DNA of 64,000 nucleotides from Chrysomallon squamiferum (taxonomy: Eukaryota > Mollusca > Gastropoda > Neomphalida > Peltospiridae), in contig CM022672.1 in the NCBI GenBank assembly GCA_012295275.1, positions 13,577,995-13,641,994 on the forward strand. The letters run 5' to 3'. The notes under the pieces are model-generated. The model searched no databases. It was not told the origin of the DNA and saw only the letters and a list, made by a program, of their open reading frames with translations. The position numbers were made by a program, and so were the translations under genes. Shown one piece after another: positions 45,961 to 60,913 of the stretch (its first letter is position 1; each line of letters starts with the position of its first letter).

Positions 45961-46720
45961 GTAGCTAGAGGTTAGTGGTTAGAGTACCAGTCTGAAATGT
46001 GTGGGTGTCTGTCTGTTGTCTCTCTGTGTGTCTGTGTGTGTGCATGTATGCACATGTATGCATGCATGCATGTAAAAGATGAAATATTGTTAACCTGTGG
46101 ATAGATTACAGGTCTGAGGTGTTGTTGGTCATAAAGCTATTCTCCATCAATCCCTCTGTTCAGTTATTTCAGCAAGTGATTTATCAAAGGCATATTTTTT
46201 TTTTTTTTAATAACCTCCTTTTCTTTCTTTTTCTCTCTTTCTGAGAACATGTATATAAAAGATGATGAGTTTCTAATTAAAGATACAGGCATGACTAGTC
46301 ATAAAATCAGTTTTCAATCAGTGACTCCTTTGAGTTATTTCATATTCACAGCCATTGCACCCCAAATTATATATCAAAGTATTTTCTTGTTTTTATCTGT
46401 TTATAAGGAAGTATAGATAAAATATGATATAAAAGTGATAACCATTAGAGTTAGAGAGTACAAGGCAAATTAGGATTGCTCATATAATCAATCACTTCCC
46501 CTAGGACATCGTTAGTGCCTTAGTTTGGGTTATTTTCATATTCCAGTCATAGCTCCCATGACTATTTTATCAATCTGTTTTTTTTCCTATCTATGAAAAG
46601 GTGTACATAAAAGAAGACATACTGCTAACTGATAAGAGTAGCCCTTGAAATCATGATACAGAGTCTCCTTTCTGATGTCATGATTATAAAGAAATTCAAA
46701 ATAGACATTTTAGGTGCATT
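45961..46720. mobile_element. cluster of degraded SINE-like copies
   Basis: 45961-45990 (GTAGCTAGAGGTTAGTGG...) resembles a tRNA-derived SINE head (box A). Three diverged tail-like segments follow, each with ATTTCA(T)ATTC, TATCAA..., a T-run, then ATGTATAAAAGATG or GTGTACATAAAAGAAGACAT. The order matches a SINE type common in molluscs as I recall it. It is too degraded to set borders. Confidence 0.4.
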
Positions 46721-47606
46721 CACTGTATTATATTTTCTTACTGAATGAAACCACACAACAAAATCATTCAGTTTTCTTTTCAACTTTCTTATCAGTCTAA
46801 ACATCAGCATAAAAATAGATTTTGTTTTCTTCTGTCAAAAGTTCCTGATCCTGTTTTAAACTGAATACACTTCAACTCGACTTGTTAACAAAAGAAAGCA
46901 GGTAACAAAGATAGATACAGGAATTTGGAGAAGAAAAAGGTTGTGCCATCATTTATGAAGGACATACCTTTCAAAATGAAATGAATTTCATTATAAAGAA
47001 AACCAAAAATGAAATGGTCAAAAAAAAAAAAAAAAAAAAAAAAATAAGGGGGAGTCATCACATGCTGAGTGTAAGTATAAGATGGACAATGTGGATGAAA
47101 GGTCAGTCTGAGGACCTTTTTAGTTTAGAACACGAACATGAACCGAACTGGCCACTGTCCACACCTAGATTCATGGATTCAAGCCAAGTGCCCACTGTCC
47201 ACACTTGAAATGCAAACTCTTTACACTGTAGATGGCTTGTGACTATCAAATTGTGAAAGTTCACAGACAGGTCAGAAAGTAATTGCTTGTATTCTGTTGC
47301 AAACTGAAGATGTCTACAAAAGCATGAAACCTGGATTAGGATTAGAATGTGAAAAGAACTTGATTAAATCTGGATATCCGTCAGAAGCATGTTGAACATA
47401 CAAAATATACAGTATGCAATATAACATAAACATACTGTTGTAGTAATATATATAGATAACACATGTACAGAAGCATGTTACCCAAAAAGACAAACAGATG
47501 GCATTATTATATGGACACATTATTTTTATTAATTCATGCATCCACTATTTTGAAATCCAATAAATTCTTAATATATACCCTTTTCTTTTTTTTTTTTTTT
47601 ACTCTG

Positions 47607-48107
47607 AGATTTTGATGTTATAGTTGGGAGTAATTTGTTTTATATAAATATTGTACAATTACATAGATTATAAGCATTTTAAAATAATGAGAACTACTGA
47701 TCTATGTTGTTCTTGGTTTTGTTTTTAATACAAAAAAAAAAAAAAGTTCATTTTATTGTCACTTGTTCACTTGCTCTCTCTCTCCCTTTCTCTTTCTCAA
47801 CATACTGTTTATTATTACTAATACTAGTTCTAATACTTGTAAACATATTTCTATTAAAGGAGATTTTGATGTTATAGTTGGGAGTAATTTGTTTTATATA
47901 AATATTGTACAATTACATAGATTATAAGCATTTTAAAATAATGAGAACTGATCTGTGTTGTTCTTGGTTTTGTTTTTAATATAAAAAAAACCATTCATTT
48001 TATTGTCACTTGCTCACTCGCTCTCTCTCTCCCTTTCTCTTTCTCAACATACTGTTTATTATTACTAATACTAGTTCTAATACTTGTAAACATATTTCTG
48101 TTAAAGG
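47607..48107. repeat. direct tandem duplication, about 250 bp x 2
   Basis: Copy 1 at 47607-47860 and copy 2 at 47861-48107 are nearly identical (AGATTTTGATGTTATAGTTG ... TTCTRTTAAAGG), differing mainly in a poly-A run and a few substitutions or indels, so the duplication is recent. Confidence 0.95.
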
Positions 48108-51100
48108 TCATTTCATGTATGTTTGTTCAGTTCCAGTCACTGCTTAACAAAAGGTCATGGTATGTATTTTCTTCTATATAGGAACAAACATCAAATATAC
48201 ACCATAACAGATACATATATACATACATATATATATATACACACACACATACATACATACATACATACATACATACATACATACAAAGTATATATTTGAA
48301 ATTGATATATTATTTAGTGGAATCCTTAATTTGAAATTTTTTTTTTTAAATACTCACTTTTTAAAATTATTTGATAATTTTGTACTATTAACAAAAACTA
48401 ACAAGTATGCACCTTTTTGTTTTATAACTAACAAACAACCTTGCTTTATACTGCACATTTTAAGTCAAGAGATAAACCTAGATTTGCTTAAACCACTTTA
48501 ACAGATCTCACTTTCGGTAATGAATTTTATTACCTAAATCCTGCTTGTTGACCAGTATATCTTTACCTAGTGTTTACTCTTTGGTCAGTTAGTTTAGACA
48601 GGTGAAAACTAGCCAGTGACCCCTCGGTTCTAGTTTACTCACTGTGTCAACAACCAAAAAATGTAGATTATTTATTTTACTCCAAGATTTGTACTTATTC
48701 CCAGAATTTTTTTGAATAATGTTTCTATGGTTTTGGTATAAAGTGGGTAATGAATAATATATAAAAATAATTACAGAAATATATTTCAAAGAGAAAAATC
48801 AGTTAATCTTTCTCTCTCTCCCTGGTGAGAGTGTGTATGTGTATGTATGTATGTGTATGTGTGAAAGCATGTATGTGTATGTGTGAAAGCATGTATGTGT
48901 ATATGTGTCTTATGGTATGTGTTTTGTTGAGAATGTGTGCATGTGTGTATCATCTTAAATTTGTGATTTGTCTTATACATATATTTTATTTTTCTGATCA
49001 TCTGAATAAATTCACGCTATAATTTATTTTACATTTATCACCTGTACTTTCAACATATTCAACAAACAGCAAAACAGCAAAAGATGCATGTATTTAAATC
49101 CTACAACCAATGTGACTAAGAATTTTCTGCACACAACTGCTACATTTTACATCTGCACAGGCTGACATACATATCTGTCATTTACAATTTACAGAAACAA
49201 ATTATTTTTTTAAACTTAATGCCCAAATCCATTATTCCATCTGGCGACATACTTTGTGTCTGGCCCCTTGGCTTCTTGGAGAGGAAGTTAATATCTTAAT
49301 TTTTTTAAACTATATTTTCAAGGAAACACAAAATGATAAAAAAAATCTTGTGAGTTGTAGAGCAGTTAAAGTGTGTAGGTGGTGAACATTATTCCGTATT
49401 TTTTTAAATTTAAATAAATTACAAAGTAATCGTTTCCTTACATTTAAAAATGATAGGAATGCTGTGCATTGACATCATATATTACAGATAGATGAACAAA
49501 ATGTATTTATAACTGTTTTTGTTTTTTTTTTAATCTTTTCTTTTCTTTTCAAATGAGATGTTAATCTATTTTACAAGAACATTCAGTGAAAAATGTCACC
49601 TGTTAGTTTACTCACTTTATTTATAAATTCTATTTTTTTTATAAATGTTATTATTTGTTACCAATTATATATCTCGTTATTTTTCTTCTGCTACTTTTTG
49701 TTATATTAGTAGCAACAGTATTCATATTACAATTATTATTATAATTTCCATTGTTATTATTATTATTTCTTTTATTAAATTATTAGTAATATTTCTGTTA
49801 TCATTGTCATTATTATCATCACTGTAATTGTCATCAACATCATCATCGTTATCATTATCATCCAGTACCTTTTACACCAACGTCAGTAGATGTTTATCAC
49901 ATTTAAGCTGCATAAAATGAAACTGCAGCTTCTTTCATTTTGTCCACACCATTTGCATTATTACAAAACTGGGGAACCCTTTGCCCACCTCCATTTACAC
50001 TAAACATTTCTACATTAATAAAGATAGTATAATAAAAATTCCATCTTGCGGTTTACTACACGTCAAGACTGGCATTGTGGCATGCATGTTAAAGAGTGTG
50101 TTAAAGAATAAACACAGACTGGCAGAACTAGGTGAGCAAACCTGACCAAGTTTGTGAGTTTTATATGACTTGCCTGTCAATTTACTCCCTAGCGCTGCCT
50201 GTCTTTGCTATCTGGTCTGCACAATCTCACGCCGCACTTATGAAAGATGATTTATCGGCTTTAATGCAAAACTCTGGGACTAATGAAAGACAGCAACATT
50301 AAATGGGCATGAAGCAGATGAGGAAGGAAAGGGTAGGGTAGAGAAAAAAAAATAACTGATAAATAAGAAAAAGAAAAATGGGGAAATGTGCATGTGAGAG
50401 AATATGAAAGAATGAAACAGAGAGTGAGTGAATGTGGAAATGGAAAGAATTCTGTAAGGAAAGAAAAATAAAGAGAGAGAAAAAAATGGATATATGAAAG
50501 AGATAAGCAGAGAGGAAGAGGGTGAGAGAAAATAGGAAAGATAAGGAAAGAGAGAAAGAAAGAAAGAGGATGAAAAAAGAAATGGATGAAACAGAAAAGG
50601 GAAGTCAGAGATTAGGAATAACACAGAAACAGAAAGATGATCTTATTCTCATATATTTGTTTTAATGTTTATAAAATATTAGAAAATCTAACTTTTTAAT
50701 ATCATCTTACTTCTGTCTGTTTACAGATGACTATGTATCTTACTTTCTATCTTTTATTATAAACAATATTAACTATATTCATATGTATGTATATGTAAAT
50801 AACATATGCTTTTGTAAATGTATATATAAAGACACCACCATGTATATGTGTATGCTGTGCATGTTTATGTGCAGATTTATGTGCAGATCATATGAAATAA
50901 ATAAATACACAAATAAAAGAAAAGAAACAAGAAGAAAGGAACCCACCTCAAAAAATCAAAATTAAAAACCATTAGGATCTCCCATTTCTCCTCCCCCTTT
51001 TGAAAGTTATGAAGATCTGCTGAGACCTGACACCTGTGTGACAAACTCTTAGTGCACAGAAAGCTGTGGCATACAGACAGTAACACACACCAGTACAAAT

Positions 51101-51144
51101 ACCAGACAGTTTATGTTTAATTCTAAACAGGTCAGTGTCTCTGT

Positions 51145-51300
51145 CAAACAAACAGTACTCACATACTTGTACAGAGTGAAAACTATGTGCGACAGACATA
51201 ATAGAAATACATTATGTAACAATGTAGAAAAAATACAGTTAAACAAACAGTATTCACATACTTGTACAGTGTGAAAGCTATGTGTAACATTAGATAATCT
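51145..51300. repeat. two-copy repeat, unit about 95 bp
   Basis: AAACAAACAGTACTCACATA at 51147 and AAACAAACAGTATTCACATA at 51242, each followed by CTTGTACAG(A/T)GTGAAA and TATGTG. Confidence 0.85.
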
Positions 51301-51436
51301 GATTGTGTAACAGTGTAAGATAATACAGACAGTACTGTATTACACAGATCAAAGAATTGTCAGAAACAACAAACATATGGTGTCACAAAATGAAAAGAAG
51401 AAAAAGATTAACACAATAACAAATTCATACATACAC

Positions 51437-51530
<94 letters not shown>

Positions 51531-52296
51531 ATGGCCTGTATAAAACTGCCTATTAAAATATATTGTATAAAAATTTAGATCTTTGTTCAACTTGTATTCA
51601 CATAAAAATACCACAATCATTTTTAAATGTGGTAATTATCATAATTACATTATATGTCAGTTAAAAATTCATAAACACTGTCAGCTAAATGAACACACTG
51701 TACAATTATTAAATTAAAAAATAAAATAAAAATATGTTCATAAAAAGGTACAAGAAATTTATCAGTTACAAATATTAAAATAAAGCCTTATAAAACCATG
51801 TTTTTTTAATTTTATTATTATTATTATTACTATCATTATTATTAATATACAACTCCCTCTATTGTTGATAAAAAGTGTTAAAAATACAAAAAACAAAGAT
51901 CATAACACTGTCCATCAAAGTGATACATTGTTTAAATAAATGTTATGGAAACGTGTAACACTGATGGAGTGTAAAATCTCCCATGTTTAACCTGTGAGAT
52001 AGTTTGAAGATAAAGCTATCAAATTTGACAAAGGATATGCGAATATATTTGTTAAGGTTATAAACCTAATCCACAGAAAATCCAACTGGATTAAGTATGA
52101 TACAATCTTGTATTTCAATCACTCTTTTCCCGTTGAATGATTTCAGACGTAAAAAAAATATTCAATGTTTTTTTTAACTACATTAAATTCGAAATATGCT
52201 CAAGCAGATTAAAGAATAAAATTTCTGCACCCCAGTTCATGAATTCTTCTGTATTTCTTATATTAATTATACCTAAATCATATCTTCAGTTTTGTG

Positions 52297-52355
<59 letters not shown>

Positions 52356-52739
52356 GTAATAGCAATAAAAACAAACAATGCATATATATTCTTATCTGAA
52401 ATTCAGTATTATAATAAACATATTAGAATCCTGTGGAAGATGACAGTATGGTTATAATTATGAAATTTTGTTTTTAAAGTTACAATAGTGCATAATAGTG
52501 ATAGCACACAATGTGCAACTTTTTACAAGGAGACATTATTTTGCTATTGTTTTTCTTTCACTTGTTTATTAATTTAATATTATTATTTATTTATTTATTT
52601 ATTTTTTATTTATTTGTTGTATGTTTGTGGAGTGAAGTAATAGTTGTATTCATATTATTAGTTTTAGCTTTTTAGCTGCAACTGTAATATGCTGTTTGTG
52701 TCTGTCTTTGTTTTTTTCACTTCAAGAATTTTTTTTTTC

Positions 52740-52774
<35 letters not shown>

Positions 52775-53115
52775 TTTCTTTTCTTTTTTACAGTTTTCCT
52801 TATTCATGCCCTATTTCAATCATATTTTTCAAGAGTAAGCTGAAGTTTCCTAGAATTTTCTGAGACTTTTCCTGGAATAATTTGGAAACCAGGCCATATG
52901 TACAGACCAGAGCATTTGGTGACTCATTTTGTAAGTATCTGAGCAGGCAAGCTGTAAAGATTTTTTAATTGCAAACTGGAAACGTTTTCCTTTTCTTACA
53001 GTCATATTTTAACTTTGTTCAACACACAAAGCAACTTTTGTGTATGAAGACTGAAGAATATTAAATATACAAACAATTTTCTTTCAATTTAATAATAATA
53101 ATGATGATGAAGGAT

Positions 53116-53153
<38 letters not shown>

Positions 53154-53651
53154 AATAACAGTAACAACATCTGTGTGATAGTAATAACAGCAGTATTATC
53201 TTTGATGATTATGATGATGACAGTGATGATAAAAATAAAAACCCTTGCTGCATCAGTACTAATAGCAGAATAAGTATCAAAAGCAATGACAGTAGTTGCT
53301 CTAGTAAGAATAGTAGTAGCTGCTGAAATTTACTAAGTGTAGTGATAAATAACAGTACTTAATAGTAATACTAGTAGAAACTAGTGGTAATTGTAGTTGT
53401 AACTATAGCAGATATAGATGTAGTATTATTAATGGTAGTAGAAATAATAAAAAGCAACAACTTATTATATGTACAGCAGTAGCAATAATAATAAATACAA
53501 GACTATAGATATTTCAAGGACACAATGCATGACAAAAATTTTAATTTATTAATGGAGAAATAAATATATTCGTATTTACACCTTTATTAATTTAATATAT
53601 TTTTCTCCTGGGCTGTCTTGATTCACACCTCTATCTAAATAATAATAATAA

Positions 53652-53682
<31 letters not shown>

Positions 53683-54401
53683 AAAAAAAACTAATAGTAA
53701 TTATAATATGTATAATATTACTGGTAATAATAATAAATGCATAGTACTTATAACAATTCTAATAACAAAAATAAATGCATAGTAGTAATAGCGAGAAGCT
53801 TGTGAAATAACAAACTACTACAGTTATAGTTACAACTGCAGTCACAGTGATAGTACAACAAGCAGCACTAGTTGTAATAGTAATAAATAAATAAATAATC
53901 CAATATTTTAAAGCCTGCTGAATTAATTAAAGTGCTGGGGCTACATTAAACAAACGCACTGTTGCTGTAGACTGGAGGAAATGTTTAAGACAAGTGGGAG
54001 TTGTTTGGCATTCCATTTAGCTGGCTTAAAGTTTACATAAATCTCAGTACCAATCTTATCAGCCACACTGAAACAGGGTCAACGGCTTTAGGCCAAACAA
54101 ACAAAACATTATGGTTTTTCGTCTACGATCATTATAACGCATCAATATTGGTGTTTTGGCGGGACTGTGTGCGTTACCAGCATTGCAGTTTTCACTGAAG
54201 CAAAAATTATCAATAAGTAGTAATTAATTCAACCCAAGTAATTAATTCAACCTGACATGCAGTTGAATCGGTACATACCACCTGACATGCAGGTGCACCA
54301 TTATGATCATATATCCCAGGACAAGATTAAACATTTCAAAAAGGATAGGCCATGATCACAAACGGTTGATTTAATTTGAAAGGAGATCTGAGTTTTATTC
54401 T

Positions 54402-54492
<91 letters not shown>

Positions 54493-54971
54493 TATATATA
54501 TACACACATACAAATAAAGTAATATATGGTTGTAATGTGCATTGGTTGTACCATTCATAAAATATGTAAGCATTCAAGCATGCAAATGTACAATGAAGTT
54601 TACGAAAAACTGTAGCATAAAAAGTTTCTGTGAAGATGGTGAGTTTTATTACAGTGTGTACGGTAACTGACATCAGTCAAGTGTACATGGCTATGAATGG
54701 CTGTATACAGTTCAACCTGTTGACATAAAGTTTACACGAGTCTGAAAATCTTCTTTGTCCATTGGTGATTAACACAAATATCCAGTGTCCAGTTATCTAC
54801 AGTGTTTTATAGGCTTGTCATCAGTCAGTATCTGAATAATAATGTATTGTGTTATTTTCTAAAATACACAGTAAGAAAGTGGAAAGCCCTCATTAAATTT
54901 TATTATATACATGTCACTTGTTAATTAATATATATATATGTATATATTTCTTATTTTTGGTATATACTTAG

Positions 54972-55007
<36 letters not shown>

Positions 55008-55794
55008 ATGCGTGCATGTGCATTTGTATGTGATTATCTTTTCATTATGTGTATCTCTGTTTTCTCTCTATTTTATAATTGATATGTACATGTAAATTTT
55101 GTGTGTATTTATGTTTATGTGTAGGATAAAATATTCTTGTGTGTTTTACTTTTTTTACATTCTCTGTTGTTTTCCCCTCATACTTTTACAAAAACATGAA
55201 TTTTAAATAATAAAAAAAAATTTACATATATTTATTTTTATTTTATTTACCATTTGGAAACTTAAAATATTATAATAATTTTTTTTAAATAATAAAAATA
55301 CAATAAATAACATAACATAACATAGCATGAACAAAAATAACAAACAAACAATATAATAAAGTGACATAACAGTACAGTGTTAATTTTCACAAGTCCACAG
55401 AGGCTGTTTGGTTTACATTTAAATCATTTTTTTAATATTTGAATTATCTGGACAAGGTCAGGTTTGATTTATTATTTTCTCAAATCTGATAGCAGTTTTA
55501 ACAAAAAGTGACAATGGCTGGCTTATTACATAATGAAGGTTATGATCCTCAGCATAATTTTTTTAAGCAGCAGTGGAGTAAATAGGAGAATGTGTAATAT
55601 GAACAAGTGTGTATCAGTTGAAATTATTAACTCACAGCCTTAAGAAGCTTGAGAGTTATTTTAAACATTTCCACACTTTATAATATATATGTATATATAT
55701 AAGGCAACTTTTTTTTCCCCAGTTGTATAAAGTCCAGAATATTTAAATGAGAAGTGAATCAACATCAAAAATCCCCTCCCAAACACCTTGCAAA

Positions 55795-55828
<34 letters not shown>

Positions 55829-57040
55829 AATAATAAAAAATAAAAGTATTCAACAATTTATTATACACTTGAATAAAATCATAATCTCTTCTTTAGTATT
55901 TCCAAAACTGTAGATGTGGAGTCTTGATCCTCATTATCACTGTGGCTTAGATGGCCATTTAATTACAAAAATGTAATTGGTTTTTGAAAATGTCCCAATA
56001 TTTGGAAGAAAAAAAACAACAAAAACGAACAAAACACACACACACATACAAAAGAAACCCAATATTTATCTTGTTTTAATTGTTTTTGTGTTTTTTTTGT
56101 GATTATAACAATGTTAAACTGTATTTTTTATGTGATTATAACAATGTTAAACTATTTTTTTTGTGTAATTTATAGTTAGTGTAAATTTATAACTATGTAT
56201 TTTTATGGCTACTACAGTGCTATTTTTGTTGTTGTTATAATTCTGTACATTTATATCTGTGTTAAACTTTGTATTTTTTAACTTTTTCTATTTTTTTATT
56301 TTTATTTTTTTACTGTTGTTACTTTAACAGTGTTAAACTGATTTAATTTTTCTATGGTTTAGCTGTGTACGTTTATAACTGTGTTAAGCTGATGTAATTG
56401 ACTTATTACGGTAACATGTGGGTTTGATAAAGTGAGCTGGCTGGGAATCTTTGATGTATTAGCCAAGGTTTACACTGGCATAACACAACTTTGTAAAAGT
56501 AGCAGTGTTTGCTTTTCATCACCCACATTATAAAAACGTAATGGAATTTAACAGTCACAGATCATATGGGTGCATACAGAACTAAACTTACAATAAGGGC
56601 TTTTTTCAATGTTTATTTTTCGGATTATTCTGTAACACTGTTTTCCTACAGGAATATCAGATTACCAACCAGATACATAAATATAGTTACATGAAAGTAT
56701 TTTTTATTTTTTATTTTTTTTTTTTTTTTTTTTATTTTTTTAAATCCTTCTGGCAATTTTCCATAAAAATTCAAATAGATTCTGGTGCTGAAATAGCAGA
56801 CCATTTTCCTGAATTGTGTAAAAATTAATTCATAAAAGTTCAGGGATATATAACTGCCTTCTTCAGTAATACATGATAAAAAATTACAAAAGGCTTTAAA
56901 TATTTATTTACTTACTTATTTGAGAATATAAGAATTTTCCTTGAAAACTATTCAGTACAACAACACACACATGTACACTTTGTTCAAAACTGTTAACGTT
57001 CTAAAATGTATTACTATATCAGTATATGTAATAAAAGAAT

Positions 57041-57074
<34 letters not shown>

Positions 57075-57084
57075 TTAAATCTAG

Positions 57085-57565
57085 AATGTAACTACAATTA
57101 AAAGTACTTTCATTCAAATATATCACATATAAATACCCTTTGTTTAAAAAACTAAAATTAAATCATAAATGTACATAAAAATCAACTTAAATCTTAAAAT
57201 TAATTGTAAATATAAGAAATTTCATTGAACACTTTCCAATAAACTGTATGTACTCTTCATTCAAAACTATTCAAAAATGAAAATAAAATAAATAAATAAT
57301 AAACATCCTAAATCTTGAATTTAAGCTACATATATCATCATTTTCTTTGAAAAATATTCTAACTAAAACATTTATATATATATATATTCATCTTAAATTT
57401 TGAATATAAGCTACATAAATATATAAATAAGCACTTTCATGTAAGCTACATATATCAGGACTCTCTTCCAAAACTATTCTAAATGTTTATATAAAAATCA
57501 TCTTAAATTTTGAACATAAGCTACACATATAATAACATAAGCACTTTCATTCAAAACTGTTCTCT
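57085..57565. repeat. degenerate tandem repeat, unit about 80-100 bp
   Basis: Repeated phrases CATCTTAAATTTTGAATATA, AGCTACATATATCA, CACTTTCATTCAAAACTATT and CTAAATGTTTATAT, in roughly constant order, four to five copies. Confidence 0.75.
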
Positions 57566-58676
57566 TGAGATAGATTTACTGAGAGTAACCTAACACTGTG
57601 AGGAAGTATTTAGATAGCCTTTCTATGTTTAGAACTGATGCTGAAATATCGGTACAGCAAAACTTCAGCCAAACATCCATTACGAATACAAACATTACCA
57701 CTGATACAGCTGGAAGCAGAGAGAAGCAGGTCACATAAGTGTGGCACTTAACACATGATACTCCCCACTGACTGAACACTCTCAGAAGTCAAGTTATTAG
57801 TTATGTAGTAATTATAAAGTATTATGGCATGACTGGATGTTAAATATCTTTGGTATTATTCAATGATCTGTTATTATTAGATTTCTTTTCTCTTTATTTT
57901 ATATATATATATTTATATTATTTGCTTTATTAATTTATTTTCTTAACCTTTTTTTTTGTTTAACTATTAAAAGTATTATTAGTATTTTGTTACTGTAAAT
58001 TAATATATGTTTGTATATTTATCTACACAGAAGATACCAATGGTATCCACAGAAACATGTGTAAACCTATGATAATTAAATATTCCTGCACAAACTACAA
58101 CTTTTTCTTTTTTTTTTATTTATTTAAAAATTTTTTTTTATAAATTATTGACAGCACCAAATAAATCTCATTGCTGAACTCAAAACAAATAACCGATGAA
58201 AGTATATGAAATGTAAAATAATACATAATTCTTAGTAATTTCAATACATTAACATTAAATGAAACAAACTATAAAAAACGATATGAATATTCAATAAAAG
58301 ATGAGTATCAAAATGAATAAATAAATAATAATTTCAACAGTCAACCTGACAGACAATAAAACTGAATAAAACACTGATTATCTGGTGTCAACAAAATGCC
58401 AAATGATAACCGATACTGAAGTGAAATAGATAAAACAGGGTATCACGCTGTTAAAATTGTAAATCTTGCCAAATGCTAAAACGCTTAACAAATATTGCTT
58501 AAATAAATTGTAAATGTTAAATACCATCTACTAGAATATCAAATATCATCAAATTTATTATTTTAATATTACAGAAGACTGCAAGATTGTGCTGGAGAAA
58601 ATCTGAAACATAACAGTTTGGGTATTTTTGATAAGCAATACATTTAACAGAAGTTAAATTTTTCTAGGTGCTACAA

Positions 58677-58845
58677 ACAGGCTATTTCCCATTCCAGCCA
58701 GGGTCTTATGGCTGGTTTAGCTCAGGTTATTTGTACTATCCTTTTTATGAGAAGGTGCACATAAACAAACACTTGCTACTACCAGCAAAAAAGCAGCCTA
58801 TGATGGTTTTCCATCTCATTATCTATTGGTCCTGAACAACATGTA
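58677..58845. mobile_element. SINE-like fragment
   Basis: GCTATTTCCCATTCCAGCCA, GGTTATTTGTACTATCCTTT and GAGAAGGTGCACATAAACAA followed by CACTTGCTACTA match, in order, the body and tail I know from a molluscan SINE type (CCCATTCCAACCAGTG ... GTGCATATAAAAGATCCCTT GCTGCTA). Confidence 0.5.
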
Positions 58846-59212
58846 TAATGCAATGCAACAACAGATTTAAGTGCATCAATAAATGACAATATTTTTTTTT
58901 CCTTTCTGTCATATAAATTCTGAATAAACCTTTGCTCTGAAGAGTCAACCAATGATTAGAAATGGCCTTATAGTGTAGAAGACAGAGAAATGATTCTGTA
59001 ATCCATCTAGTTTAAAGCAAGCACTACATCAAAGAACTGTAAGCACTTAAAAAAGAATATGTGTCATAACCATAAATTCAGAATGAAAGGACACTTTTCT
59101 TAATGTCGTTTTGTGTAGGCCTGTTCATTCCTTCTAAAATACTGTCCAAAGTACAATAGGGAGACAGAATGATTTCTAAAAAAGATTTTTTTTTAAATTA
59201 TTATTTTTTGAA

Positions 59213-59276
59213 TTTAATTTAATTTAATTTAATTTAATTTAATTTAATTTAATTTAATTTAATTTAGTTTATTATT

Positions 59277-59328
<52 letters not shown>

Positions 59329-59333
59329 TTACA
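59213..59333. repeat. AATTT pentanucleotide then TTTA tetranucleotide microsatellite
   Basis: About ten AATTT units at 59213-59265 followed by about fifteen TTTA units at 59275-59333. Confidence 0.97.
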
Positions 59334-60864
59334 TTGTTGTTTTTTTGTTTTTTTTGGTATATGCATAAAACTAAACACAGACAACAGATAATAAAAAGAT
59401 TCTTAAGTAATGACCCTGAGGGAATAATTACCTGCATTTGACCTTACACCTGTAGCTGATTGTTGAATGAAGGTAAAGTACATGGAAGTTGTACACTATC
59501 AGAATGTCAACAGTTTGTTTTTAGAATTCACTTCAAGTGCACCTGTAACAGGACTTTGCTGAAGTGGCTGTTAACATGTGTTTTTTTTACAATACACACG
59601 AAGGTATTTTAATACAGTTTTAACCCATTCACCTTTATAGAGGGATTTGGTTAAGGGACTTTCAATAAAACGGATAAAGAGAAATATCGGATTTAATTAT
59701 TCAGGGAGGGAAGTAATTATCCTAAGAAGAAGGGAGAAATTATTTTGGGGTGCATGAATAAAGAAATAAAATTTTAAAAAAATGTCTTGAATGACTAAAA
59801 ATGCTATTAATGTAAATTAGAACTGTTTGGAATAAAAAGATAATTTTTCTAGGCAATTATAACAGTACATGTTAATTTATATTTGTTGTTGCATATGTAA
59901 GGATATTCAAATAACTGTAAATGTAAATTCTAATTATTAAGTATATCAGTAATTGGAAATAATCTTCTTTTTATATTTTATTATTTTACTTTATTTTTTT
60001 TCTTAGATAAAGTTCTATCTGCATATGATTTGAGAAATATATATTATTGCAGTTTTTTAATTATCAAGGTATTTTCTTTAGGCTCTGAATTACCTGTAAT
60101 TAGGATTACTTTTAAGACACTCATGAGCAAACAGTCACATAAAATATAAATGATATATATATATATAAATTACTGTTGTTTTCCTCAGTAACAAATGTTC
60201 ATTAGAAACTGTTATGTCAGTAAATAAAGCCTGATAAATCAGTAATTCAAACTATTTTCCAGTTGTCAGTTACTGGGGTATTGCTTACATATATTTGAAA
60301 TGTACAAAAAGAAATTTTTATTAAGCATTTAAAAATATCTGTCCAGTTTTAATGCAATGATGGATGATAAAATCATGCATGGGTGAAAGAACAATAATGT
60401 TTATTGCAGTTGCCAAAACACAATGGCATTATGGAGAGAGAACACTTATATCACAAACCGTCAAATAAGAATGATTTTTCAACACAGTTTACCTTTTTTT
60501 TTCTGAACTTGATACAGTGATGGCAAAAAAAAACATTGGCAGCTAATATAGGCAACAGATTTATTTCAAATTAGTACTGCTTTTTATAACTTCTTTTTAT
60601 ATCATAAAACTTTGGTGAATGCATGCTATTGTCAATCATATACTGGAAATTTTTCGTAAACAGCCTAAATTTTATTTTTTACAGTATGTATGTAATAAAA
60701 CAATTTGGAAAAGATATCTTTATTATGTTTATAACAGAAGTTGAAAGAAAATATCTATTAAGACTCAATAGCAATATTTTGTTGAATAATTAATTACTGT
60801 AAAAATTACAATGAACATATAACATTAAGCATATAATACATCCTGGTATCAACAATTTTTTTTG

Positions 60865-60913
<49 letters not shown>

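Larger units (their letters stand above)
45961..57084 (-). other. gamma-gene intron 1, middle part
   Basis: Non-coding. Apart from elements listed separately it holds (CATA)n at 48248-48288, a GA-rich tract at 50285-50640, TAA/TAAA repeats at 51438-51532, AAT repeats at 52300-52352, GAT repeats at 53100-53152, AAG repeats at 53654-53682, CT then CA runs at 54403-54492, TG at 54975-55006 and a poly-A run at 55797-55825. No gene recognised. Confidence 0.55.

Noticed and set aside
45961-46035. Functional tRNA gene
   Set aside because: Only a box-A-like segment is present; no box B, no cloverleaf and no anticodon stem. Better read as a SINE head.
50280-50624. Ser/Phe/Leu-rich 114-codon open frame on the - strand
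   Set aside because: Caused by a GA-rich tract; no start context, domain or splice partner.
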